Below, in pieces: positions 44,290-55,252 of a DNA stretch of 64,000 nt. The DNA is from Rebecca billardiae RCC1528 (taxonomy: Eukaryota > Haptophyta), in assembly GCA_965240325.2 (NCBI GenBank), contig OZ251246.1:620001-684000 (forward strand). The letters run 5' to 3'. The notes beneath the pieces are model-generated. The model saw only the letters and a list, made by a program, of their open reading frames with translations. It was not told the origin of the DNA and made no database searches. The translations under genes and the position numbers were made by a program. Every line of letters starts with the position of its first letter. Positions within the stretch are counted from its first letter, which is position 1.

Positions 44290-44928
44290 TCAGAACGGGT
44301 CCTCCCCGTCATCGGACGAGCCTTCAAAGTCGTCGTCCTCGTCTACAAACTCGACCTTGTATCGCAAGATGCCTGGGGAGGCGGCGCGGCGCGCGGCGCG
44401 CGGCGGAGGGGCGGATGGGGCGGGTGCGTGGGCGAGGGGCGCGATGTGTGTGCGCGGTGGAGGCGGGGGGTTCGGGAGGAGGGCGGCGTGCAGCCGGCGT
44501 GTGCGCGTGCGCACGCGCTGCGGCGCATGCGCGCGCGCGCGGTGCGGCATAGCTCCTGCCACGCGCTGGCGCGGCCGCGCACACGCCGCCGCACACGCCG
44601 CGCACGGCGCGCACGCCAACACGCCCGCGTGCAGCGCGCACCGCCAATGCCGCCGAACCCCTTCACGAACTGCGAGCCCTCCTGCGAGCGATTGGTCACA
44701 AACTCGAGGGTGGTGCCAAAGGACTTGTAGTTATTTGCAAACCATTCGACAAGCTGCATCTTCTCGATCACCTGCGCGGCGGTCGGGGGCGGAGCCGCGG
44801 GCGGGCGCGCGCCCGGCGCAGCCAAGGCGGCTCAGCCACGCGCCTACTGGAGCGCGCACGCGCGCGCGCGCTCGCGCCGCGCACGCGGTGCCGTCGGCGT
44901 GTCCCGTGGGCGAGCGCGCGGCGCAGGC

Positions 44929-44964
<36 letters not shown>

Positions 44965-47731
44965 GCAGCAGCAGCAGCGGCAGCAGCGGCAGCAGCAGCG
45001 GCAGCAGCAGCGGCAGCGGCAGCGGCGGCAGCAGTACCTCGAGCTCCGTCCCCGTCTCCGCGTCGTGGAAGTTCGCCTGGTTCGCCTCCTGCTCCTTGTT
45101 CAGGTAGAGCACGTTCTCCTCGCCGCTCGTGTTGTTCTTGATCACGAACCGATTCGTCTCGAGATTCTCGTATACGATCAGCGTCTCGACCGCGCCCATC
45201 TCGAGGGCCTTGATCGTGTCGCCGACGCCGAAGCAGTATCGGCCCGTGTCCTGCGAGATGTGCTCGAAGTACTGCGAGATCAGCTTCTTCTCCTTGATGA
45301 ACTTGACGTTCGAGAGCACCTCCGCCGAGAGCTCGATCGCCTGCGCCACGCGGGGCAGCAGCCGAGCGCGGGGCGTGCGCGTGAGTGGGGCGCGCGCAAG
45401 CACACGGGCGGCGCGGCGCGCGCGGCGAGGGGCGGTCGGGGGACACGGCAGCGCGGACGCGCGCGCGGGAGGGCGTGCGCGCACACCTGGTTGAACCCGT
45501 TCTCGCCGCCGTACGACACGTCCACCACCTTGAGCACCTTCACGGCGAGCCGCGGGTCCCAATGGTCGTTCTGCTGCAGGTCGTTTTTGAAGTCGGCGGA
45601 GCCGGCAAGCACCAGCCCGGACACGTTGCACTTGTCATTGGTGATGAACATCTGCGTGGCGATCTCGGCGACCTTGCGCACGTAGTTCTGCCGCTTCTCG
45701 AGCCGGAGCCGCGCGAAGCGCAGCGCGGACTGCCCGCCGCGCCCGTGCTTCTTCGGGAGGTCGACCGAGAACTTGTGCAGAATCTCGCGCGTGTTGCCCG
45801 CGAGGGTGCCGTATAGCGCGCCGTTGCCGTCCATGATGATGAAGCCTGCACGCGCGCGGAGGCGGCGGAGGCGGAGGGAAGCGCGGAGGGCGGCGGGCGC
45901 GGGGCCGGCGTGAGCGCCGAGCTGGGGAGAGGGCGGGCTGCCGCGCCGGCCGACCAGCCGCCGGCGCCGCCGCGCCCGCGGTGCGAACGTCACACGCGCC
46001 ACGCGCCGAGCACGGCTGCGGCGGCGCTGCGCCGCCTCCCACGCACACCCGCCGGCCCCGCGCCCCGCGCTCGCACGCGTGTGCTCGCGCGCGCGCTGCG
46101 CGGCCCAACACTGGCGCGCGCGTGCGCACGCGCCGGGGCAGCACCCGCCACCGTCCACACCGGCCGGGGCCATCGCTCGCCCCCCGCGCTCGGCGACGCC
46201 GCGGCCCACACCGGCGCGCCGCGGCTGCGCACACACGCCCGCGCAGCCCCGCGCCCGTGTGGGCGGAGGAGGCCGGGCGTGCAGGCAGCGGCGCCCGCGC
46301 GTGGCGGCGTCGCCGGCCTCTGGCACACACGAGGGACGGAATGCGCCGCCCGCCCGCGCCAGGCCAGCGCGCCTCCGCGGCGGCGCTTCGCGCGCAGCGC
46401 CCCCACCGCCCACGCCCTGTCCAGGCCACCCCGCTACGCTGGCGGCGGCGCCGCGGCCGCGGCCAAGAGCGCACGCACGCACGCATGCCACGCACGCGGC
46501 ACGCGCAGAAGCGAGCAACCGCACGCGGCGCGAGGTCTGCCACAGGGCGCACACGCGCAGCCGCGCACCGAACTTGTCGTCGTCCTCCATCAGCTCCGCG
46601 AGCGCCTCGACGTGGAACTTGTTGTCGCACAGGTACAACGACGTGTTAATAGGCTTGAAGGGCTCGAAGTCGATGTTGACCTTCTTCTCCTTGCCCTCGT
46701 CCGTCAGGATCGTGCCGCAGTAGATGATCAGCCCGTTCGGCGGCACCTGCGCGCGGAGAGACGCGGCGCGGAGCGCGCGGCGCGGCGCAGCCCGAGCGGT
46801 GAGGCGCGGCGCGCGCGGCCGCATGCGGCGCAGCGGCAGCGGGGGTTGGCGGCCTCCTCCCGCGCGCGGGGGCGCGGGCACGCCGCCCGCCCGGGCAGCG
46901 CTGGCCGCCCGCCCCAGCACGCCCGGCCCAGCGCTCGACACTCGACCCAGGCTGCCCACAGCCGCTGCTCTCAGCACCGACTCACTCGCACCAGCGCGGG
47001 CGCGGCCGGCGCCGAGCTGAGCGCCAGGCCCGCCGGGGGGGCCTCCGCCGTGCACGCCGCCCAGCGCACGGCCGCCCAGCCCGCCGCCGCGCGTGCACTC
47101 TGCCCGCACGGCCGCGGGCTCGGCCCGCGGTCGGGCTGTCTGTCGCATGGCCGGGCTGCACGCCGCAGGGCGCGTGGCGGGGTGTCTGTCCGTCCGTTTG
47201 TCTGTGTGTCGCTCGCACCTTTGTGAACAGCTTGAGCCTCTGCTGGGTGGAGGTGATGGCGGAGAGCACGGAGAGCCGGTTGACGCGCGACTTGATGTTC
47301 GACGCGGTGCCGTACTCGTCCGCGAGCATCTTTGACGCGCGCGAGATCTGATCCTTCGGCGGCAGGATCAGCGAGATCATGCTCGTGCCGTTGCTGTGGC
47401 GAGTCACAGTCGGTCGCGGCCGGAGCGAGCGGGCGCGCGCGCGCAGCATAGGCGTGAGCCGCGGCGGCAGGCGGCGGGGCGGGTCTGGGAGCGTGCGGGG
47501 TGGCCATCGCCGCCTGGCCGGGGCGTGCCCTGCCCAGCTGCACCCGCCCTGCCACCGCCAGGGCCTGCCCACTGCAGCATGCTCGCGCGCCATCCAGCAC
47601 GCCGCGGCGCGTGCGAGCGGTCTGGGGCGTCGCGCGGCGGCTTACCCCCGAGCGGCGGCCAGGGACTTGACGAGCTTCTTGATCTTCCAGATCTCGATGT
47701 TCTTGTCGTCATCCGCCGCTCCGGACGACAT
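44290..47731 (-). CDS. eRF1: Eukaryotic peptide chain release factor 1
   Basis: Seven exons: 47646-47731, 47219-47393, 46569-46746, 45487-45845, 45038-45340, 44642-44771 and 44290-44372. All joins are in frame and the product is 437 aa, the usual eRF1 length. It recognises all three stop codons in the ribosomal A site and triggers peptide release with eRF3. The NIKS motif is at residues 61-64, [10 protein letters not shown] carries the YxCxxxF motif, and [11 protein letters not shown] carries the GGQ that enters the peptidyl-transferase centre. The C domain reads [15 protein letters not shown], then the acidic eRF3-binding tail ([19 protein letters not shown]). Intact NIKS and YLCDNKF suggest standard three-stop decoding, consistent with TAA, TAG and TGA all ending genes here. 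Intron 1 begins GTAAGC and intron 5 GTACTG; three others begin GTGCG. Introns reach 723 bp. Confidence 0.97.
44930..45034. repeat. (CAG/CGG)n trinucleotide repeat inside eRF1 intron 5
   Basis: About 35 CAG units with interspersed CGG on the plus strand (CTG/CCG in the transcript), starting a few bases past the 5' splice site at 45037. ORFs reading poly-Ala or poly-Gln here are artefacts. Confidence 0.95.
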
Positions 47732-48004
47732 GGCCGCCGCGGCCTCCGCTGGCTCACGCGCGATTCGCCAGGCGCGCGTGGCCTGTCTACTGGCTTGGGG
47801 CGCCGCTCCGCTGGGCTGAGGCACCGGACTTTTCTCAGACTGTTGGGCGGGTACGGTACGCACGGGTGCGCAGCGGAAAGGGAAGATCGATTGCAGATTC
47901 AAGATCCCACGCCCACGATCGAGAGGACCGCCATCGTGCATATCGTTCCCACTGGCGGGACACTCTCGCAGCTCGCTCGGCCGGCCGCGAGAGCCCACGC
48001 GAGG
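47732..48004. promoter_or_regulatory. Shared upstream region of eRF1 and the sirtuin gene
   Basis: 273 bp between divergent start codons of two housekeeping-type genes. No TATA box recognised. Confidence 0.5.
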
Positions 48005-50126
48005 ATGAGCGCGAAGCGGCCCCGGGAGGAGCTCTTCGACTCGCTCGGCGACGGCCTCTACGTCGAGCGCGCCGACGCCCACCGGCCCGGCTGGGACGCG
48101 CTGCCGTTCCCGGCCACGTCGGTCGGCGGCGACTTGGGCGGCGTGAGCGCGCTCGGCGGCGGCGAGAGCGCGCGGGGCGACGAGGGCGTGCTGGGCGGGG
48201 AGAGCGTGGTCGGCGGGGGGTCCGCGCACGGCGCCGCGGCGCGCGCCGCCTTCCTCGACGGCGAGGACGCCGACGAGGGCCACGCCGACGACGAGGAGAA
48301 CGGCGGCGGCTCGGCCGACGAGGACGAGTTGCTTGACGAGTTCTTCGGCGACGACGAGGACGAGGCGGAGCTGGGCGCGTGCGACCCGGAGGAGTGGATA
48401 CGGCGGCACCGCGCGGCGCACACGAGCCCGGACGAGATCCTCGCGCAGCTCGGCCTTCGCGTGCGGGTGCGCGCGCGCGCGCGTGCGTGCGCGGGGGAGC
48501 CACCACGCGTGCGCGCGCGGCCGCGCGTGCGCGTGCGCACGCGCTGAGGCGCTCGGCCCGTGCCGTGCGCGCCGCGTCCGGCCCCGCCGCCCCCGCGCCG
48601 CGCAGCACGCGGCGAGCCAGGACGAGATGTGGGAGCTCGTCGCGCAGCTCGTCGCGCAGTTCCGAGAGCGCATGCTGCCGCGCCGCCGGCTGCCCGCCTT
48701 CTCGACGATTGAGCACGCGGTCGGTCTCGTGCAGCGCGCGCGGCGGATCGTGGTGCTGTCCGGCGCGGGGATCTCGGTCTCGGCGGGGATCCCGGACTTC
48801 CGCTCGAAGCACGGCGTGTACCAGCTCGTCGAGGAGCGCTTCGACCTGCCCGACCCGCAGTCGCTCTTCGACATCCACTACTTTGTCGACGACCCGGTCC
48901 CGTTCTTCACGTTTGCAAAGAACCTCTACCCGGGTACGTACTCGCCCACGCCCGCGCACTACTTCATCCGCGCGCTGGAGCAGCGGGAGAAGCTGCTGTG
49001 CAACTACACGCAGAACATCGACACGCTCGAGAAGGTCGCGGGCATCGAGCGCAAGGTCACGTGCCACGGCTCGTTCGAGACGGCCTCGTGTCTCGCGTGC
49101 AAGCACACCGTGCCTTGCGACGAAATCCACACCGACATCGTCGCGGGGCGCGTGCCGACGTGCCCGCGGTGCACGCACGAGCTGAACATCCTGAAGCCGG
49201 ACATCGTCTTCTTCGGCGAGCCCCTCGGCGAGGGCTTCGAGCGGCACATCCAGGACGACCTGCCGCAGTGCGACCTGCTCGTCGTGATGGGCTCCTCGAT
49301 GCGCGTGCAGCCAGTCGCGACCATTCCGTCAATGCTCGCGCGTGACGTTCCCCAAATCCTCATCAACCGGGAGCTGGTGATGAGCCCGCACCAGTTCGAC
49401 GTCGAGCTGCTCGGTGCGCGCGCGGCCGCGCGTGGCGCACGGCGCCTGCGCGCGCCCGCCGCCCACCGCGCGCGCGCGCGCCTGGCGCCTGAACTCGGCG
49501 GGGTCCCGCCCGCGTGCGCGCCGCGCGCGCTGCGCGCCGCGCGGCGTCGGCGCTCGCGCGGCGGCGGCGGTACAGGCAACTGCGACGCAATCGTGCACGA
49601 GCTGTGCGATCGGTTGGGCTGGCAGCTGCCCGTCGGGCCGAGCGCCGCCGCCACATCGGCGCCGGCTGGCGGGCGCCCGTCGGCTGAGCACGTGGCCGGC
49701 GCACCGGGCGCGCCGAGCGCGGCGCCGCCGACGGGCGTGGGCAGCGGCAGCGCCGCTGGCGCGCCGGCCGCGCCGGCCGCGGCCGGCGGCTCGGCGGCGG
49801 CCCCTGGAAGGTTCGAATTCGAGCCTCCGAACCGCTACCTGTTCGAGGGCGCTGTGCGGCCTTCCATGCCGATCCCGCCCAGCCCCGCGGGCGCGGGTGC
49901 GCCCGCCGCGAGCCCGGCCGGCCCGGACCCACCAGTGCCGGAGGCGGAGGCACAGCGGGGCCAGCCCGCTGCGATGCCAGCGGCCGACGCAGCCGCAGGC
50001 GGCGGCGCGGGCGCGCTGGGCGACGCGACGGCGGCCGTCGCGCCTGCTGAGGTTGGCGTGCCCAACGCCGCCGAGGACGTCTCGCCGGTACCAGCGGCCT
50101 CCGTGCTCCTCGAAGCAGGGGTATAG
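48005..50126 (+). CDS. SIRT1: SIRT1-type NAD-dependent protein deacetylase
   Basis: Three exons: 48005-48460, 48606-49413 and 49576-50126. Introns of 145 and 162 bp begin GTGCGG and GTGCGC; the product is 604 aa. Sirtuins remove acyl groups from lysines using NAD+, in the nucleus for SIRT1 types. Exon 1 encodes an acidic N-terminal region (DEDELLDEFFGDDEDEAEL) resembling that of SIRT1. The catalytic core has GAGISVSAGIPDFRS (from residue 205), TQNIDTLE, the catalytic His in CHGSF (His306), four zinc cysteines (314, 317, 338, 341) and KPDIVFFGE. The core closes across the last intron as HFDVELLG/NCDAIVHELC-like sequence, a close match to SIRT1. The C-terminal 180 residues are Pro/Ala/Gly-rich. 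The exact acceptor of intron 1 is ambiguous (48606 or 48621; both stay in frame). Confidence 0.92.
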
Positions 50127-50394
50127 TGGCTCGCACGCCCGCGAGCACGGGCAACTCAGCAGCAGCCGACATGATGCGCTGCATGATGCCTTCTTCCGTG
50201 ACGCGCTTCATTCGGGAAGCGGGGAAGGCACAGGGCACGTGCGCGGCGCACGCCGTGGCACGGCTGACGGCAGCCAGCGCTGCTCGTCGCCTGCCGGCTG
50301 CACCGCCGCGCCGCTTATTCTTCATCTATATCATATTCATATCATCGTATAGTCCGGCCTGTATGCGGCCCGGGCGTGATGGCGTAAGCCGTAA

Positions 50395-52367
50395 CTAGAC
50401 CAGCATCATTGAATCGTCTTCTGCTCGGCGCCTGCGTCCGCGGCGGCCATCCCCGGGCCCATGATCAGTACTGCAGCAGAGCGGGAGGCAGAGTGACGCG
50501 CGTCGTGGTCGTGTTCCCATCAGAGTGTCGTCGTCTTCTTGCACTGCACCCTCCGACGCGCGCTCGTCGCCGCCTGTGGCAAGGTGCTGCACGCCGGCGG
50601 CCTCGAGAAGCGTGGCCCGGATCGCGCGGTTGAAGGCCTCGTACCCACCAAACCCGGCCTCGATCGTGCCCAGCAGCCGCTCCCTGTCGGCCTCGAGCTT
50701 GCAGCTCGCGCCGCCCGCGTCGAATGCGGCGATGCGTCGAGCCCAGAGCGCGCGCCCGCCCTCGGCCCTCGCCTCGCGCTCCGTGGCGACCTGCTTGATC
50801 TCCACGCGCTTCATCGAGCCGCCCATCTCGAGGAAGACGAAGAGCTCAACCACGCTGCGAGGTGCGCGCGCGCGCGCGCGCACCACGCAGCGTGAGGGGC
50901 GGGCGATGGGTGGCTGGCCGCTGCGCGCGCGCGCTGCGGTCGGGCTACTCACCACCACAGCCTGGAGAGGTACGTGCTGCCTGCGAGGATCAGGAGCTGG
51001 TTGCAGCCCGCCAGGAAGACAGGCAGGCACATCAGGTTGTCCTCGATCTGCGTCTGGTCGAGGCACACCTTGTCGATCCACAGCCGTGGCTGCCGCCCGG
51101 CGCGCCGCTGGAAGGCGGCGCACCACTCGCTCAGCTCGGTCCACTTGGCGTCGGCGTCGTCGCGCCAGCTGCAAGTGCAAGGCGCGGCGCGCGGGCCCGA
51201 CGCCCCACCACCGCCGCGCGCGGGTTGCTGGGTGCTCAGCTCGGGCCGACGCGGCACGGCCGCGTGTGTGCGCGCGCGCACACTCGCGCGCGCCGCGCGC
51301 GGCGCGTGCCTGTGCGAGACGAACGCGTCGACGCGCGCGAACGTGGCGGGCTCCGAGCGGGTGTAGAGTGCTGGGTTGGGCGTGGACTCGCGCATATCCG
51401 CGAGCGTCAGCCTGTCGAGGGTGACGCTTCGGAAGATCTCAGCAGCCTTGGCCTGCACGGCCTCGGGCGCGTGGTTGCCGAGCAGCCCGGCCACGCCCGC
51501 CGCCGCCGAGATCGCCTCGCCCCTGCTCGCCAGCCACGTCTGCATCCGCTGCCGCAGCCCGCCGTGCACGAGCAGAGGCCCGACTAGCAGAAGCTCGGCC
51601 GTGAGCGCACAGAACACGAGCCAGAAGCCGCGCTGCGGGTGGTGCGGCTCGAAGCGGTACACGCCGACGATGGCGCTGGCGAGGAGGCCGAAGAGCTGCA
51701 CCAGCCCCACCGTGACCAGCGTCCGGCCGAGGATGCGCGGCACCGGCTCGACACGCGCGCCGCCGCCGCCGCGCCCGATCGCGCTCACGAGCTGCGCAAT
51801 CTGCTTACCGTCGTACAGCGGGAAGAGCGTGCACATGAGGTGCCACGCGAGCGGGAAGGCGGCGAACCAGCACGGCATCTCGCCGAGCTGCCAGTGCACG
51901 CACGACCCCGCGCCGGCCCGCCGCGGCCTCGACATCTCGATCGCGTCCAGCACCGCCTGCCACGCGGAGATGGCGGAGAACATCAAGCACCCCGAGAACG
52001 CACCGCCGTACGCGAGCTTGAGGATGACGCCCGTGTCGGTCGGGAGCAGCGCGAAGAGGATGAAGATGGCGGCGAGTGGGCCGGGCAGGAGCAGCACGTA
52101 GTACACCACAGTCACCGCGTCGCTCCGCGCGCTGCCGGTGAGCATGTGCGCAATCATCACCACGCCGACCGCCATCACCGTGACGTTGATCAGCATCCCG
52201 AGGGCGACGAGCGGGAGCTGGACGCGGAGGCGAAAGCGCTGGCCTTCGGCGCGCGCCGTGTCGAGGCGCTCGCGCACGGACACGTCCGCCGTTGACATGC
52301 GCTTCAGTGACGCGTGGCCATCTTGCCCTCCCGCTCGGGCAACGAAGTGCTCGGAGGAGGCGGCCAT
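50395..52367 (-). CDS. Six-TM membrane protein with C-terminal TIR-like domain
   Basis: Three exons: 51310-52367, 50953-51168 and 50395-50854; 577 aa. Residues 1-45 are soluble, followed by about six TM segments (for example LPLVALGMLINVTVMAVGVV and AELLLVGPLLVHGG). Past residue 340 comes a TIR-like fold: box 1 VDAFVSHSWRDD, LWIDKVCLDQ in the middle, and LLILAGSTYLSRLWCVVELF at the end. The glutamate of WCxxEL sits where plant TIR NADases have their catalytic residue. Intron 1 has a GC donor (AG/GCACGC) that is required to read SHSWRDD; intron 2 has a consensus GTGAGT donor and splits the WC pair. Both exon joins rebuild the domain, which supports the model. Role could be signalling or NAD cleavage; neither is shown. 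The start ATG at 52367 was preferred over an upstream TTG. Confidence 0.75.
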
Positions 52368-52645
52368 CGTCGCGCGCAAATTTGGTGGGCTTGGCCGGCC
52401 GGGAGTACGGGACGACGACGGAAAAAGTGAGCATGCTGCATGCAGCGCCAAAATGAGTACCGTGCCTGAATTCGTCGCGTGCGCGTTCTGGCAGAACGCG
52501 CGACACGGCCGTTATTGCGCCGTTGCTGGTGACTGGTGACCTGTCTGGTGCTGCGATGTCAGAGGCAGAGTGCGAGAATGCGTCATGTGTATATCGTGTA
52601 ACGCCATGAACTTGATGCCGTCGTTGCTCGATCATCAAATCATCC

Positions 52646-54058
52646 TCACAGCAGGCAGACTGCCCCACCAGCTGCTGCTGTCCGCCCGGCGTGGCCGGCG
52701 TCGGCGTCGCGGGCGGTGCTGATGTCTGAGTAGTCGCAGACTCGCCGTTCCGCCGGCTGCTGGCGACACGGCTCATCGATGACCGGGGCGGCGGTAGTCG
52801 TGACGACATCGATCCTCGTCGCGCGCGACTCCCTCGGCCCGTCGTGCTTGGAGTTGGGACGATGCTGGCCAGGAGCAGGCTCGACGCCGGCAGCGTGGCG
52901 GCCACGCGCGCCCGCGCGCCCGAGCGGGCCCAGCGCGACCGCGGCCATCACGCCGAGCACAGCCATAGCTGCGAGCAGCGCGATCGTGGCAGGCGCCACG
53001 GCGCCCGGCTCCGCGCCGGCACGGGCACCCGGTGGCCGTGGCCCGCGACTCGTGGATGTGGCGCTGCGCGGGTGGCTTGCTTGCGCTGGAGAGAGGGCCC
53101 GGATGAGACTGGCAAGGTCAGCACGCTCGCCGTCCGCCGGCGGCGGCGGTGACGGTGGCGGCGGCGAGGGCGGGCTCGGCGGCTGCGGTGGCAGTGGCGG
53201 CGGTGATGACGGCGGCGGCGAGGGCGAGGGCGGAGGTGGCGGGCTTGGTGGCGGTGGTGGCGGCGCCGAGGGTGGCGAACCGGGCGCGGGCGGTGGTGAG
53301 GGCGAAGGTGGCGGCGGCGGCCTCGGCGGCGGCGGCGAGGGCGAAGGTGGCGGCGGTGAGGGCAGCGGCGGCGGTGGGGGCGGCGGAAGGGGTGGCGGCG
53401 GCGGCGAGGGCGAAGGTGGCGGCGGTGGGCTCGGCGGCGGTGGCGGCGGCGGCGACGGTGGCGGGCTCGGCGGCGGTGGCGGCGAGGGCGATGGCGGCGG
53501 TGGCGAGGGCGACGGCGGCGGTGGGGAGCGGAGAGGTGACGGCAGAGTCGACAGTGCGCGCAGAGGTCGCAAGGAGGGCATGCGCAACGGCGGGTGCAAA
53601 GACGGCAGCGTGTCCGGCGGCACGCTCTTCTTGACGTCTGTCAGGCCATGCGCGCCGCCCCGGGGCCGCTCGCCGCTCACGGTCGCCCACTGCGGCATGC
53701 CGCGAGGACCCGTCTGGCTCAGCTTCGCAGACTCGACGAACGCGGGCTTGGCCGGCTCCGTGGTGCCATGCAGCGATAATTGGGCAACGTCACCCTCGGC
53801 GAGTCGCCGCACCCGCGTAGCGCCGCTCCTGTGGGCGGCAGCTGCCCCCGTCGCGAGCTGGGCAAGCAGCACCACGAGAATCAGACTTGTCCGGCCGAGC
53901 AGCAGACTCGCGCACGGCACGCGCCGAGCGGAGGCCGCGGGCGCGAGCTCCGCACAGTACCGCACGTGCCGTTCCTCCCGTGCTGGAAGCAGGCGACCAG
54001 GCCTGTCACGACGTCCGCGCCGCGCGGCATCGTCTGCCTGCTTGTTGACGGCCGGCAT
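52646..54058 (-). CDS. Ser/Pro-rich type I membrane protein 1 (HRGP-like array)
   Basis: 470 aa from the ATG at 54058. An N-terminal stretch of about 50 residues, including CAELAPAASARR shared with two paralogues, precedes the signal-like hydrophobic core ILVVLLAQLATGAAAA. A non-repetitive segment of some 100 residues follows, unique to this member, then about 140 residues of SPPPP/PPPSP repeats, the pattern that is hydroxylated and arabinosylated in algal cell-wall glycoproteins (extensins, pherophorins). A TM segment (ATIALLAAMAVLGVMAAVAL) and a basic tail end in GGAVCLL. No pherophorin globular domain is seen. It has the longest cytoplasmic tail of the array (about 100 residues). Confidence 0.75.
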   Translation of the reverse strand: MPAVNKQADDAARRGRRDRPGRLLPAREERHVRYCAELAPAASARRVPCASLLLGRTSLILVVLLAQLATGAAAAHRSGATRVRRLAEGDVAQLSLHGTTEPAKPAFVESAKLSQTGPRGMPQWATVSGERPRGGAHGLTDVKKSVPPDTLPSLHPPLRMPSLRPLRALSTLPSPLRSPPPPSPSPPPPSPSPPPPPSPPPSPPPPPPPSPPPPPSPSPPPPPLPPPPPPPLPSPPPPSPSPPPPRPPPPPSPSPPPAPGSPPSAPPPPPPSPPPPPSPSPPPSSPPPLPPQPPSPPSPPPPSPPPPADGERADLASLIRALSPAQASHPRSATSTSRGPRPPGARAGAEPGAVAPATIALLAAMAVLGVMAAVALGPLGRAGARGRHAAGVEPAPGQHRPNSKHDGPRESRATRIDVVTTTAAPVIDEPCRQQPAERRVCDYSDISTARDADAGHAGRTAAAGGAVCLL

Positions 54059-55252
54059 CGACTTAAGCCGCCGCGAATCATCGGCGGTTCGGAAACCAGT
54101 TTTGCTTCGTCATCGGCCAGCGCGATCCCAGATCTTCAATCTCGAGATCGGGGTGACGACAACCTCCGCCGCCAAAAAGCTGAAGAGCTCGAGATCGCGG
54201 CATGCAATTACCACCACAGTCGTGTGACACTGTCACTGTGACACGGTACGTACATACTGGTCTTTCAATAGTTCCACAACTCTGACAACTCGCAAGTCCG
54301 CGACACGGCGCCGGCGCCGCCCGGGCCATTCCCGTTGGCGTTATAGTGCCTGCTACATACTGTTAGCTACTCGCCTGCCTGAGCTGTGTGCGTCTCTTAT
54401 TCTTAGTAATAAACTGTATTTTTAAAAACATATTGTAATTGGGCGGCGGATTCACATATTTCTGAGCAGGGCAGGCGCGGCCCGAACTTCAACTTGCCGC
54501 CGCAAGCCTGCATTAGTACAGTAGTTACGTACAGTCCCAGTGAAGTCGATGGTCACATCACTCTTCTGTCGTCAGTCACTTCACTGACGGAGCGACTGCA
54601 GCAAGCGGCGTGCCCGCCCCGCAGTGCCAGGCCCGCTGGCCACTCACAGTCACACCCAGGTCCGCAGGAGGCGTCCCGCACGTGCCCCTCACCCTGGCAG
54701 CCCTGCGGGCGCGGCTCGGCGGGCCACCTGACCGGCCCACCTGACTGTCCTGAGTCACTGAGTGTGAGTACTGACCGGCCGCGGCCCCACGGGCTTGCAG
54801 CCGCGGCGCAGGCCGATCAGTCGGACCGGAGCCGCGCCCGTGCTGAGTCCGCCTACGAGCGGGCGCCGCCGGGTGATGTCAACGTTCTGACGTCGTAGTG
54901 AGTATAACTATAACAAGTTCAGACCTGCTGTCCGGCCAGAGCCCAGAGCAGTCCGCTTATTGACGACGAATTAAGCGAGCAGCATGATGTAGTTCGTCAC
55001 CTTCACTCGGACGACCGAGCAGACACAGCCACAATGATATATATATATCCTAAGAGTCAAGCTGGTGTGTGTGATGAACTGATGATCGACGGTCTCATGA
55101 CGACGACTATCGTCGCCATCGTCGACGACGGCGCTGCCGCTGGACCGAGCACCCACTCCGAGTCGCGATCCGACGAATTTGGCTTACGCCGGACGGTCGG
55201 TGACAGCAGCGCCGCCGTGTTCCCAGTCGAGCTGCTCCGAACGCCTCCCGGA
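54059..55252. other. Intergenic region between Pro-rich genes 1 and 2
   Basis: Contains copy 3 of the dispersed repeat and otherwise nothing supported. Short ORFs at 54494-54898 and 55034-55273 have no domain. Confidence 0.5.
54371..54417 (+). repeat. Dispersed repeat, copy 3 (3' half only)
   Basis: Matches the last part of 1051-1148 from TCGCCTGCCTGAGCTGTGTG to AACTGT, with three extra bases (AAT) in the tail. The 5' half is absent. Confidence 0.8.
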
